64,000 nucleotides of DNA from CAZMHJ01 sp964566075 (lineage in GTDB: Bacteria > Patescibacteriota > Saccharimonadia > Saccharimonadales > CAIOMD01): assembly GCA_964566075.1 (NCBI GenBank), contig CAZMHJ010000001.1:1-64000 (forward strand), in the 5' to 3' direction. The notes under the pieces are model-generated. The model did not search any database. It saw only the letters and a program-made list of their open reading frames with translations, and was not told where the DNA came from. Below are positions 51,316 through 60,577 of the stretch, in pieces (the first letter of the stretch is position 1; the number at the start of each line of letters is the position of its first letter). Both the position numbers and the translations under genes were made by a program.

Positions 51316-53856
51316 ATGACTGAAGTCGCTCGCTTGTATAAATTTTTCAAACCTACTCGTTACGAACTACATGTAACCCCAAATGCACAAGCGCTCACCT
51401 TTAGTGGTTCAGTTACCATCGAAGGTACTCTTGCGCCAAAGCAAACAGCACTTCGTTTACATTCAAAAGACTTACATGTTACTGAAATTGCAATTGGTGC
51501 ATCTCATCGTGCTTTTTCGCTAGATAACGAAAATGATGAGTTGATTATTGCATTACAGCAAAGCGACAAAGGCAAAATCCGCGTCAGTATTGAGTTTGAA
51601 GGCACAATTACCAAACCAATGCATGGATTATACCCTTGTTATGCTCGCAATGGTGACGTTATCTTGGCAACTCAATTTGAAAGCCACCACGCACGTGAAG
51701 TATTTCCTTGTATTGATGAACCAGAGGCAAAGGCAGTGTTTAGCTTAAGCCTAACCACCACTAGTTCTGATATCGTACTTGCAAACACCGAACCATTACA
51801 AGTGATGCGTGGCCCAGAACTGTCGACTACTGTTTTTGAAGATACACCCATTATGAGCACCTATTTACTTGCCTTTGTTACTGGCCCACTCCATGCAGTT
51901 GAGGGCGAAACAAAGAATGGCACTAAGGTTCGAATTTGGGCAAGCCATGATAACGCAGATACTACAATGACATTTGCGCTTGATACCGCTATTCGCGCAA
52001 CTGAATTTTTTAATGAGTACTTCGACACTCCTTATCCACTCAGTAAATGTGACCACGTTGCCCTACCGGATTTTAGCAGTGGAGCAATGGAGAACTGGGG
52101 TCTTATAACCTACCGCGAAGTTTGCTTAATTGTCGACCCACAAACAACTTCAACGAACACCAAAGAGTATGCCGCTACGGTGATAGCACATGAACTGTCG
52201 CATCAGTGGTTTGGCAACTTAGTCACTATGAAATGGTGGGATGACCTTTGGCTCAACGAAAGCTTTGCCACTCTTATGGAATATGTTGCCGTAGATGCAC
52301 TGTACCCAGAATGGAACGTTATGCTTAGCTTTGCATCGCAAGAAGCTTTGAGCGCTTTTTGGCGTGACAGTATTCCAGGCGTACAAGCGGTTAAATGTAC
52401 CGTTAATCATCCTGACGAAATTAGTACCCTTTTTGACCCTTCGATTGTGTATGCAAAAGGTGCCCGTTTACTGTTGATGGCTCACAACTTTGTTGGTAAA
52501 AATAACTTCCGTAAAGGCCTACGTCTGTACTTTAAACGTTTTGCATATGGCAATACAAAAGGTAGCGACTTGTGGCAAGCACTCGAGGACGCCAGCGGCA
52601 AACAGGTCCAGAAATTTATGAATGATTGGATTGCAACTAACGGATTTCCTCTTGTACGTGTGAAACAAGATGGGCAATCACTGACACTAACCCAGTCACG
52701 GTTTACGGATGCAACGGCTACCAGCGATGACACGACCTGGCCAGTGCCACTTGATCTTAAGCCCGAACAAACACCAAGCTTAGAATTATTCACTGCAAAG
52801 CGTAAGAAGTATTCGCTCGGCTCAAGTCGTTTTGTGCGCCTGAACACAGAGGGTGCTCACTACTCTGTGCGTTATGAATCAGACGCCCACCGCCAGTATC
52901 TTAAATCACAAGTCAAAGATGGTAGTATTCGCCCTCGTGAACGATTATTCATTTTGAATGACAGCCTCATGCAGGCGCGCGCTGGCTATAGCTCAATCGC
53001 TGAAACAATGGAAATACTCGAAGCCCTTAGGGATGAGACAGAAGACCCGGTATGGGTCGTTATGAGCATGTGTATGGGTGATGCTAGAACCTTAGTTGAG
53101 GGCTCAGAAGTACACGAATCACAAATGAAACAATTCGCGTGGCAATTGGTTGCGCATCAATACAAAAAACTTGGTTGGAAGAAGGATGATAACGAAGACT
53201 TAACGACAACTAAAATGCGTGGTATTATTCTCGGACTAGCTACATACAGCGAAGAGCAACATGTCATTGATGCTGCACTTAACGAATATGCTTCGTACAA
53301 GACACTCGAAGAAATGCCTGCAGATACCAGGCATATTGTACTAGCCGCTGCGGTCCGTCATGGCGGTGAAAAGGTCTTTAATCGTCTCTTTACGCTCTAC
53401 CCAACCATTGCTAACCCAGAACTACAGCAAGACGTCTGTAATGCGCTTACGAGCACCCGTGAAGTCGCGTACATCAAACAATTACTCGCGCAACTGAAGG
53501 ATGAAAACTTTGTCCGATTGCAAGATTTTGACCGTTGGGTTATTTATTTGCTCCGTAATCGCAAAGGTCGCACCGCAACCTGGAGCTGGTTTACGAAAAA
53601 CTGGGTTTGGATTGTTGAAAACTTTGGTAGTGATAAATCTTTCGATAATTACCCTCGGTTTGCAGGACGTGTTTTTGGCACCGAAGCATGGCTTGCAAAA
53701 TATAATGAGTTCTTTGAGCCACTTAAATCTGAAATAGCCTTAAAGCGAAACATCGAGATTGGTGCTCAAGAGATAACAGCTCGTATCGCCTGGCGAAAGC
53801 GCGATGAAAAATCACTTGATAACTGGCTGGCAAGTCGATTTAATCAAGCAAAATAA
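51316..53856 (+). CDS. pepN: M1-family aminopeptidase (PepN-like)
   Basis: 846 residues. Substrate motif GAMENWG (near residue 255) and zinc motif HELSHQWFGN with LWLNESFA downstream (near residues 292-316) are typical of M1 aminopeptidases, followed by the C-terminal ERAP1-like helical domain. No signal peptide, so it acts in the cytoplasm, releasing N-terminal amino acids from peptides. AGGA precedes the ATG. Divergent from nusA; its 3' end overlaps the convergent yraN by 17 nt. Confidence 0.95.
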   Translation: MTEVARLYKFFKPTRYELHVTPNAQALTFSGSVTIEGTLAPKQTALRLHSKDLHVTEIAIGASHRAFSLDNENDELIIALQQSDKGKIRVSIEFEGTITKPMHGLYPCYARNGDVILATQFESHHAREVFPCIDEPEAKAVFSLSLTTTSSDIVLANTEPLQVMRGPELSTTVFEDTPIMSTYLLAFVTGPLHAVEGETKNGTKVRIWASHDNADTTMTFALDTAIRATEFFNEYFDTPYPLSKCDHVALPDFSSGAMENWGLITYREVCLIVDPQTTSTNTKEYAATVIAHELSHQWFGNLVTMKWWDDLWLNESFATLMEYVAVDALYPEWNVMLSFASQEALSAFWRDSIPGVQAVKCTVNHPDEISTLFDPSIVYAKGARLLLMAHNFVGKNNFRKGLRLYFKRFAYGNTKGSDLWQALEDASGKQVQKFMNDWIATNGFPLVRVKQDGQSLTLTQSRFTDATATSDDTTWPVPLDLKPEQTPSLELFTAKRKKYSLGSSRFVRLNTEGAHYSVRYESDAHRQYLKSQVKDGSIRPRERLFILNDSLMQARAGYSSIAETMEILEALRDETEDPVWVVMSMCMGDARTLVEGSEVHESQMKQFAWQLVAHQYKKLGWKKDDNEDLTTTKMRGIILGLATYSEEQHVIDAALNEYASYKTLEEMPADTRHIVLAAAVRHGGEKVFNRLFTLYPTIANPELQQDVCNALTSTREVAYIKQLLAQLKDENFVRLQDFDRWVIYLLRNRKGRTATWSWFTKNWVWIVENFGSDKSFDNYPRFAGRVFGTEAWLAKYNEFFEPLKSEIALKRNIEIGAQEITARIAWRKRDEKSLDNWLASRFNQAK

Positions 53857-54181
53857 CTGTAGTTACCTGGGGTGGCTCGCCTGTCATTGCAATAACACCT
53901 AATTGCGCCCCACTGCGCCACTTTTTCTCTGTCATCCATACTTCGGCCGCAAATTGCATTTGTTGCTGTTTTTTAGCCGTAACAGCATCAAGCCCATCAC
54001 CCCAGTTTGCAGATTTACGATACTTAACCTCAAAAAAATAAACTGTCTTTCTTTTTGTAGCAACAATATCAATTTCGCACCAACGCGTCCGCCAATTTTG
54101 CACGACAATTGTGTACCCTTGCTGTTCCAAATACTGAGCAGCAGTTGACTCTGCTCGACGACCAACTTCAGTTGTACTCAT
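53840..54181 (-). CDS. yraN: UPF0102 protein YraN, restriction-endonuclease-like fold
   Basis: 113 residues with the family pattern GRRAESTAAQYLEQQGY, WRTRWCEIDIVA and VYFFEVKYRK. The nuclease-like residues (E in the first helix, D of EIDIVA, E and K of FFEVKYR) are present, but activity is not established for the family. It overlaps rnhB by 4 nt (ATGA), a pairing seen in many bacteria. Confidence 0.9.
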   Translation of the reverse strand: MSTTEVGRRAESTAAQYLEQQGYTIVVQNWRTRWCEIDIVATKRKTVYFFEVKYRKSANWGDGLDAVTAKKQQQMQFAAEVWMTEKKWRSGAQLGVIAMTGEPPQVTTVILLD

Positions 54182-54732
54182 ACTGTTGCCACCCTTTTTT
54201 GCGGTAGCTTAAAAGAACGCCTGTGTAATATACAGTAACCATGGGTATGAATAGCTTCAGCGTGAAAGGCAGTGCCGTAACCAACGTGACGTTCAAAATG
54301 ATAGTTTGGATACTTGTCTGCTAGTTCTATCATAAGCTTGTCACGCGCTACTTTTGCACAGATACTTGCCGCACTAACCGCTGATACCGTCTGATCCGCT
54401 TTAATGCGTGTGGTAGCACCACTTTCGGGTGCGAAATTTATGCTGCCATCAATCAAAATTTCTTCACCAGGTTGTGGTTCTATTTCCTGCAAAGCTCTGG
54501 CAGTTGCAAGACGAAGTGAAGCCGCCAAGCCAATATCGTCAATTTCATCGGCGCTCACCCATCCATAGCCAACATCAGCCACCTCAACGATTTGCTCGGC
54601 GAGCATTTGTCTTCTTTTGGCTGTTAGCAATTTTGAGTCTTTTAACCCCGGTACTGTTTTATGTAGTCTTGCCGCACAGACGAGTAAGGGCCCCGCCCAA
54701 GCGCCTCGGCCAACTTCATCAACACCGATCAT
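54178..54732 (-). CDS. rnhB: Ribonuclease HII
   Basis: 184 residues. Catalytic acids can be seen: Asp5 and Glu6 in IGVDEVGRG, Asp95 in LIDGSINF and Asp113 in IKADQTVSAVSAAS. It removes ribonucleotides from DNA. Length is slightly short but complete. It overlaps the upstream carboxypeptidase and downstream yraN by 4 nt each, so the three genes form a tight operon. Confidence 0.95.
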   Translation of the reverse strand: MIGVDEVGRGAWAGPLLVCAARLHKTVPGLKDSKLLTAKRRQMLAEQIVEVADVGYGWVSADEIDDIGLAASLRLATARALQEIEPQPGEEILIDGSINFAPESGATTRIKADQTVSAVSAASICAKVARDKLMIELADKYPNYHFERHVGYGTAFHAEAIHTHGYCILHRRSFKLPQKRVATV

Positions 54733-55529
54733 GTGCGAGGCCTTGCTGCTTGAAAAAGATTGTAGAACTCATCATACGTTAAACCACTACTATGTATTGC
54801 TTTAGCGAGTCGTGTACCAACATAACGATAGTGCCACGCTTCGGGCGGATAACCAGTTATCGACTCCTTTTCTTCGGGGTAACGCAGTATGAAACCGTAT
54901 TTATAGGCGTTCTCTGCAAGCCACTGTGCACTGAGTTTATTTAACGAACAGTAGTTACCACAGTTATTAGGTTGATTATTAAAATCAACGGCAAGACCAG
55001 TTTGGTGCTCACTTTGACCAGGCAATGCTGCAACGCCTTGGTCAACTTCTTTCGTTACTGCTGCCTGTTCTTCGCTCGAGCGATAGGCACTGCGAACCAT
55101 AAGATACACTCCGCTCGCTTCTGCAGCAGTCGTAAGGCTTTTTAGTGGCTCGATAAGCTCGTTGCGAACCATAAGTGGTTGATTATCATATGTCGACACC
55201 GTTATGGTGGTTAAAGAGGCTGGTTTGTAGCCAAGGGGGATGCTGTGAGCCCTGTTTACTAGTGTCCAAACATCATTATAATTCGTATATTTATACACTG
55301 GCTCAACTAAAAATTGTTCTTTTGTACCCGGTACGGTGATGAACTGATATCGGTTATTTTCACTGGCTGCAGTTTGATCAACTCTGGCAAGAATATGTGC
55401 ATATTGGTTTAGTATCGAACGTTTATATTGTTGAAGTAACCAAATGCTTGTAGCAACAAATGCTATTAATATAATCCAGCCAATGGTGGATATATACAAA
55501 TGGTTTTTATCTGTTTTTTCTTCTCCCAC
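54729..55529 (-). CDS. D-alanyl-D-alanine carboxypeptidase, VanY/M15 family
   Basis: 266 residues with GTG start. N-terminal membrane anchor (about 12-29), then the M15 metallopeptidase domain with zinc motifs SEHQTGLAVDF and AWHYRYVG. It trims terminal D-Ala from peptidoglycan stems outside the membrane. There is no ribosome site; TAATAC lies 7 nt before the GTG, so the message may be leaderless. Confidence 0.9.
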   Translation of the reverse strand: MGEEKTDKNHLYISTIGWIILIAFVATSIWLLQQYKRSILNQYAHILARVDQTAASENNRYQFITVPGTKEQFLVEPVYKYTNYNDVWTLVNRAHSIPLGYKPASLTTITVSTYDNQPLMVRNELIEPLKSLTTAAEASGVYLMVRSAYRSSEEQAAVTKEVDQGVAALPGQSEHQTGLAVDFNNQPNNCGNYCSLNKLSAQWLAENAYKYGFILRYPEEKESITGYPPEAWHYRYVGTRLAKAIHSSGLTYDEFYNLFQAARPRT

Positions 55530-55562
55530 AATACAAGTATTATCGCATGGACCAGACCAATC

Positions 55563-55592
55563 AAAAAACCTCCGCGGTGTGCGGAGGTTTTA
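55563..55592 (-). terminator. Intrinsic terminator of rplS
   Basis: ACCTCCGC, loop GGTGT, GCGGAGGT with A6 and T-rich flanks; on the minus strand it ends in T6 after the rplS stop. Confidence 0.92.
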
Positions 55593-55609
55593 TAGCTATG
55601 CAAATATGT

Positions 55610-56125
55610 TTATTCTTCGTGAGCCTTAACAGCTTCTTCGAACTTCTTCTCTTCGGCGGCCTTTTCTATTGCTTTTTCTGCTTCAGCAGCTTGATGCGCT
55701 GCTTCCGCTTCTTCGTGCAACTTTGCCTCAGCTTCTTCTGCTGAAGTATCACGAATGGTGTTAACAGCATGCTTATCAAAGTCAACACCGGTAAGACGTG
55801 ATGCTTTACCGGTTCGCTTACGCATATAGCTCAAGTAGTTACGGCGGACTTTACTTCGCTTGGTAACCTCAATTTTAAGAACGTTTGGGCTGTGAAGTAA
55901 AAAGCTTTTTTCAACACCAATACCACTAGCGATACGGCGAACTGTAATTGAACTCGTAAGACTTTGCTTACGGTCAGTACGAATAACGAGGCCTTCAAAA
56001 ATCTGGACGCGCTCTTTATTACCTTCTTTAATTTTTTGGTGGACACGTACGGTGTCACCGGTCTTTACATCGACAACCTGGCTTTTGAGGTGCTTGGCTT
56101 CGATCTTTTGGATAACGCTTTGCAT
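55610..56125 (-). CDS. rplS: 50S ribosomal protein L19 with long helical C-terminal extension
   Basis: 171 residues from MQSVIQKIEAKHLKSQVVD. The L19 core (FEGLVIRTDRKQSLTSSITV, GVEKSFLLHSPNVLKIEV, KVRRNYLSYMRKRTGKASRL) ends near residue 115. About 50 extra residues follow, almost all Glu, Ala, Lys and His (EEAEAAHQAAEAEKAIEKAA), predicted as a single charged helix. L19 lies at the 30S-50S interface. An upstream in-frame TTG is a less likely start. Confidence 0.95.
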   Translation of the reverse strand: MQSVIQKIEAKHLKSQVVDVKTGDTVRVHQKIKEGNKERVQIFEGLVIRTDRKQSLTSSITVRRIASGIGVEKSFLLHSPNVLKIEVTKRSKVRRNYLSYMRKRTGKASRLTGVDFDKHAVNTIRDTSAEEAEAKLHEEAEAAHQAAEAEKAIEKAAEEKKFEEAVKAHEE

Positions 56126-56203
56126 AACGATTAAAAATCCCAAACTTATTTACTAAAATTGAATCCAAACTAATATATCACATCTTGAGCAAAATGAAAA
56201 GAG

Positions 56204-56232
56204 TTGAGTGCATTTTTTTAAGATGACATACT
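56204..56232 (+). promoter_or_regulatory. Promoter of the malic enzyme gene, leaderless arrangement
   Basis: TTGAGT (56204-56209), 17 nt, CATACT (56227-56232), then 6 nt to the ATG at 56239. The transcript would start at or next to the start codon. Confidence 0.6.
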
Positions 56233-56238
56233 AGGCGT

Positions 56239-57375
56239 ATGACGATTTATGACGAAGCCATGCAGGCTCACCTTAATTTACGTGGAAAGTTGCAAGTTAC
56301 GACTAAAGTCCCACTTGAGTCAAAGCATGATTTAAGTATCTACTACAGCCCGGGAGTTGGTGCTGTGGCATCACATCTCGGTAATCATCCAGCAGATACA
56401 CCACTCTACACTGGAACTAATAATTCTGTGGCAATTATATCTGACGGTTCGGCCGTACTTGGTCTTGGTAATATTGGGCCAGAAGGTGCGCTCCCTGTTA
56501 TGGAGGGCAAAGCCATGTTGTTCAAGCAATTTGCGGGGATTGATGGTTACCCCATTGTTCTTAACACACAAGACCCGGATGAAATAATTAAGACCGTTGT
56601 AGCAATATCGCCGAGTTTTGGAGGAATTAACCTAGAAGACATCGCAGCGCCACAGTGTTTCTACATTGAAGCAGAACTGAAGAAACGGCTTCATATACCA
56701 ATCATGCACGACGACCAACATGGCACCGCCATTGTAACGCTTGCGGGGCTTATCAACGCCTGTAGGGTTACTGGCCGCAACCTAACAAAGAGCAACGTAG
56801 TGATTGTGGGTGCCGGTGCCGCAGGCGTTGCTATTGCAAAATTGTTACATCAGTACGCACATCCACACATTATCGCGGTTGATAGCAAGGGCATTATCAC
56901 TAATGGTCGCACAGATTTAAACGAAGAAAAAAAGTTACTACTTACCTTTGGCGATAAGAAGCAAAAAGATGGGAGTTTAGCTGATGCAGTAGCGGGTGCA
57001 GATATTTTTATCGGTGTTTCCAGGAGTGGCTTGTTAACTCCTGCTATGGTGCAAACTATGGCAAAAGACCCTGTTATATTTGCGATGGCTAACCCCGAAC
57101 CCGAAATACTGCCAGACCTTGCCAAACAAGCCGGAGCAGCCGTCATTGCTACCGGACGTAGTGATTACCCTAACCAGGTAAACAATGTGCTAGCGTTTCC
57201 TGGGATATTCAGAGGTGCTCTTGATACAAATTCGCCCATTACTGATGCTCATAAAATCGCAGCAGCAGAAGCAATTGCGAGCATTGTACGTAGTCCAAAT
57301 CCTGAAATGATAGTACCAAGCGCGCTTGACGACAAGGTAGTACGAGCTGTATCAGCGGTCTTCGAGCGCAAATAG
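56239..57375 (+). CDS. NAD-type malic enzyme (malate dehydrogenase, decarboxylating)
   Basis: 378 residues, the short bacterial form. N-terminal malic domain with DLSIYYSPGVGAV and FGGINLEDIAAPQCF, the catalytic segment PIMHDDQHGTAIVTLAG, and a Rossmann NAD(P) domain (VVIVGAGAAGVAIAKLL). It converts malate to pyruvate and CO2. The cofactor choice cannot be read with confidence. Its 3' end overlaps the convergent deacetylase gene by 24 nt. Confidence 0.93.
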   Translation: MTIYDEAMQAHLNLRGKLQVTTKVPLESKHDLSIYYSPGVGAVASHLGNHPADTPLYTGTNNSVAIISDGSAVLGLGNIGPEGALPVMEGKAMLFKQFAGIDGYPIVLNTQDPDEIIKTVVAISPSFGGINLEDIAAPQCFYIEAELKKRLHIPIMHDDQHGTAIVTLAGLINACRVTGRNLTKSNVVIVGAGAAGVAIAKLLHQYAHPHIIAVDSKGIITNGRTDLNEEKKLLLTFGDKKQKDGSLADAVAGADIFIGVSRSGLLTPAMVQTMAKDPVIFAMANPEPEILPDLAKQAGAAVIATGRSDYPNQVNNVLAFPGIFRGALDTNSPITDAHKIAAAEAIASIVRSPNPEMIVPSALDDKVVRAVSAVFERK

Positions 57376-58053
57376 TTCATCAATCGTCACAAAACGATAG
57401 CCCTGCTTAGCAAGTGCTTCTGTAATCTGACGAACGGCCTCAACCGTTTGAAAGCGCGGTGCAGCTTTGGCATTAAATCCATCATGAAAAATAATGATAC
57501 TGCCCGGACGTACAATCCGAAGCGTTCTTTTTACAATATATTTTGCATTAATTTGAAACGGTTCAAATGGATGTGAAAAGAGACCTGAAATAGGTGTACG
57601 GTAGCCATGTTTTGCTATCGATCCGAGTAACCATGGCGTACGAAATAGCCAGGGGAAGCGATATAAATCAGTCTCGACCTTTTCATTAGCTAGCACCCGC
57701 TTTGTCTGTGTAATTTCATCACTGTAAAGTGGATCTATGCAGTAACGGTGAAACGCGTGACGATATGAATGAGCACCAATTTGGTGACCACGAATTTGCA
57801 TGTTCTTCACTACGCCTGGGTATCGTTCGGCATTTTTACCAACAACAAAAAACGTTGCCTTGCCCCCATGTGATTCTATTATGTCTGCGATCTGCGAAGT
57901 GAACGGTTCGTTCGGGCCGTCGTCAAATGTCAACGCCACCACTTTCTGCATAGTACGTACACGCCAGGGCATACGGCTACTAACAGGTGCAAAGCAAAGC
58001 CAAGCAACGATTCCCAATAGCAACGCGATTATACCTAGAATGGTAAGCGCCAT
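57352..58053 (-). CDS. Polysaccharide deacetylase (NodB domain), membrane-anchored
   Basis: 233 residues. One N-terminal helix (residues 3-22), then NodB motifs: TFDDGP (Asp44/Asp45), zinc ligands His95 and His99 in GAHSYRHAF, and late IIFHDGF. It probably removes N-acetyl groups from peptidoglycan or a surface glycan. It overlaps the upstream glycosyltransferase by 19 nt, so the two are translated together and may modify the same polymer. Confidence 0.92.
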   Translation of the reverse strand: MALTILGIIALLLGIVAWLCFAPVSSRMPWRVRTMQKVVALTFDDGPNEPFTSQIADIIESHGGKATFFVVGKNAERYPGVVKNMQIRGHQIGAHSYRHAFHRYCIDPLYSDEITQTKRVLANEKVETDLYRFPWLFRTPWLLGSIAKHGYRTPISGLFSHPFEPFQINAKYIVKRTLRIVRPGSIIIFHDGFNAKAAPRFQTVEAVRQITEALAKQGYRFVTIDELFALEDR

Positions 58054-58880
58054 AGATGATGCCTTACCACCTCAACCAAGATAACTGCGGCAACACCAGC
58101 AACAACCCATTGGGTCACTAAAATAGGAAGGTGTGCCAATTTATCTTCGGTTCTAATTGCCGGTGGTGGGCCAATTTTACTGTAGCCTTTTTTCTTTGTT
58201 TCCCAGACGCCATAACTATAGTAATAGCCAATGGTCATTACCATACTGTGTAAGAACCCTTGGTTGACTCGTCGGCTCGATGTATACACAGGATTATGTA
58301 GTGTTATGTAGACACGCCCATTATGAATAAGTTCGTTTCGTACACCACGCTCATCAGCCCCTTGGTAAAATCGAGTGTCATAGCCAGAAAAAGCTGATTT
58401 TCTAAAACTAAGATTTGCAGCCGAGACATACACGGGGCGATGGTTTAAAAGCGATAACAACCACACACCTAGTGCTCCCATAGGTGGCATAATTTTTGCC
58501 CACAACGGTGCTTTATAGAAATAATAATGCCCGGCAAGACCCGAAGCACCTGGGTGTGAATCAAAAAATGCACCAATATATTCAAGCCAATCAGGCCTAA
58601 AAAATGAATCCGCATCTGTTGAAACAATAATTTCGCCTTTTGCAGCTTTAAGCCCAGCTTGCCGTGCATGCACTACACCCTGTTCGGTTTCTAGAATGAC
58701 GCGAGCGCCAAAACGCTTTGCAACCGCTGGTGTATCATCAGTGCTTGCATTATCGACGACGATGATTTCATGCGATGGCGCATTTTCTTGTGCTTGTAAC
58801 GATTTTAAACAACGTGGCAAAAAATCTGCCTCGTTATAGGCAGGAATGACTATGCTGATTTTTGGGTTCGCAGTTTTCAT
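58035..58880 (-). CDS. Family 2 glycosyltransferase with C-terminal membrane helix
   Basis: 281 residues. GT-A fold: ISIVIPAYNEADFLPRCL at the N-terminus, VDNASTDDTP, and the DxD motif in STDADSFF. Two hydrophobic stretches (about residues 128-146 and 255-272) suggest membrane association. The donor and acceptor are unknown; the linked deacetylase suggests cell-surface glycan work. Confidence 0.9.
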   Translation of the reverse strand: MKTANPKISIVIPAYNEADFLPRCLKSLQAQENAPSHEIIVVDNASTDDTPAVAKRFGARVILETEQGVVHARQAGLKAAKGEIIVSTDADSFFRPDWLEYIGAFFDSHPGASGLAGHYYFYKAPLWAKIMPPMGALGVWLLSLLNHRPVYVSAANLSFRKSAFSGYDTRFYQGADERGVRNELIHNGRVYITLHNPVYTSSRRVNQGFLHSMVMTIGYYYSYGVWETKKKGYSKIGPPPAIRTEDKLAHLPILVTQWVVAGVAAVILVEVVRHHLWRLPF

Positions 58881-58930
58881 GAACAGTCAGTGTTCAACAC
58901 TTGAATACTATTTTCTCAATTTGTGCGCCG

Positions 58931-60529
58931 CTATGCAAGCACTCGCATAACTTCCTCTAGACTTGTTTCGCCAGCGAGCGCTCGTAATACACCGTCTTGC
59001 AGTATCGTTAGCATGCCGTCTTTAACAGCAATTGCTTCGAGGCCAGCGGTGGTAATTTCGTTTGTTGGCCTTCGTAATTCTGCCTGTAACGCATTCGTCA
59101 TAAGTAGTAACTCACGTACAGCAAATTGCCCACTATATCCAAATGGATTTTCTGTTGAAGTTCCGGGTCGATAGAGTTGCACGTTCTCAAGATTAGGTCG
59201 CTCAATATGATCGGGTAAACTTGCAAGAACGGACTGAAGCCATGTTTTTGTTTGCTCATCAGGTTGATAAGGCTGTTTTGAAGCATCATCAAGACGACGT
59301 AACAGTCGCTGAGCCGTCACAAGCCTTATGGCTGAAGTAAATAGTGGATTATCACCAATCGAGTCAAGCATACGTGTTAATGCGGCAGTAGCTGAGCTGG
59401 CATGGTAGGTAGAGAGTACTAGATGGCCTGTTAGTGCTGATTGTAGTGCTGTTTTAGCAGTATCATGATCACGAATTTCTCCAACCATAATGACATCCGG
59501 GTCTAACCGAAGTACGGCTCTAAACTTTTCAGCAAAACTATCGTTGTCGTTGCGAGAGTCGACTGGTATTTGAGTTATGCCTTTTACATAATATTCAACC
59601 GGATCTTCAAGTGTAATAATTTTGCGCTCAGGATGATTTAACTCGTTAAGCATGCTATACAGTGTGGTTGTCTTGCCTGAACCGGTTGGGCCAACAATTA
59701 AAACAAGTCCAGTTGGATGACTGATGATATCATCAATAATCGCTCGTTCGTCGTCACTCAGCCCGAGGCTTGAAAGTTGCATTAACTCCGGCTTTAGATT
59801 GAATAAGCGTAGTACAGCATCCATCCCGTAAATAGTTGGTACCGTTTCTACACGTAAGTTTACTGTCACTTCAGTGCCATCAGCGAGCTGATATGTGTTG
59901 TTGATATGGCCCGTCTGGGCATCAGGTGAGCTGGTAGAAATGTTGGCTACAATCGCAAGACTTGATAATAATTGGCGATATTTTTCCATACTAAGTTCTG
60001 CAACCGGGTGCAGAACGCCATCTACTCGAAACCGTATTCGTATATGGTCTTCTTCTGTTTCAAGATGAATGTCAGAAGCTTTTAAGCGATACGCTTGCTG
60101 CACAATGTATGCAAGCATGTCATCTGCACGAACTTGGTTTAATGTTTGCGACACGACCGCAAGCTGATTAGTTGCGTCTGCAGCAGTAAGTGAAATATCT
60201 TGATAGATTACCTGTTTTGGCGGGTCATAGCGACGCATTACCTCGCGATAGCCCGCATCAGAAATGAGTGAAAAGACTACTCGCTGATCCGCAAATCGTT
60301 GTTGCAAGTTAGTCATCGTGGACTGTGAAGTAGTGTTCGTAATACCAAATTTAAGATTACTTTGATCAGAAAAGAGTGGAATAATCTTTAGCTGATATAG
60401 CTCAGGAACTGATAGAATATCAGGGTATAGTGGCACTTCTTGCGCAGAAGTATCTTCGTAAGGCAAGTTCAATAGTCGTGCACGACGCAACGTAGATTGT
60501 TCTTCTATAATTCGAGCATCATCAGCCAT
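58931..60529 (-). CDS. pilB: Type IV pilus assembly ATPase, PilB/GspE family, without the zinc tetracysteine
   Basis: 532 residues from MADDARIIEEQSTL. N-terminal MshEN-like domain, then the secretion ATPase: Walker A GPTGSGKTTTLYS (near 290), Asp box (ITLEDPVEYY), Walker B region (LRLDPDVIMVGEIRD) and His box (GHLVLSTYHA). The usual CxxC...CxxC zinc finger after LLRRL is replaced by DDASKQPY and later PGTSTENPFGYSG, with no cysteines. It powers pilus extension or DNA uptake. No other pilus gene lies next to it in the window. Confidence 0.93.
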   Translation of the reverse strand: MADDARIIEEQSTLRRARLLNLPYEDTSAQEVPLYPDILSVPELYQLKIIPLFSDQSNLKFGITNTTSQSTMTNLQQRFADQRVVFSLISDAGYREVMRRYDPPKQVIYQDISLTAADATNQLAVVSQTLNQVRADDMLAYIVQQAYRLKASDIHLETEEDHIRIRFRVDGVLHPVAELSMEKYRQLLSSLAIVANISTSSPDAQTGHINNTYQLADGTEVTVNLRVETVPTIYGMDAVLRLFNLKPELMQLSSLGLSDDERAIIDDIISHPTGLVLIVGPTGSGKTTTLYSMLNELNHPERKIITLEDPVEYYVKGITQIPVDSRNDNDSFAEKFRAVLRLDPDVIMVGEIRDHDTAKTALQSALTGHLVLSTYHASSATAALTRMLDSIGDNPLFTSAIRLVTAQRLLRRLDDASKQPYQPDEQTKTWLQSVLASLPDHIERPNLENVQLYRPGTSTENPFGYSGQFAVRELLLMTNALQAELRRPTNEITTAGLEAIAVKDGMLTILQDGVLRALAGETSLEEVMRVLA

Positions 60530-60577
60530 ATACTGCACGTAGTATAGCAAGTAAGCATAAGCGTCGACAGCTATTTT

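Noticed and set aside
58315..58370. A CTGATGA...GAAA sequence on the minus strand inside the glycosyltransferase gene
   Set aside because: The segment between the two core pieces does not form a stem II and there is no stem I, so it is coding sequence resembling a hammerhead core by chance.
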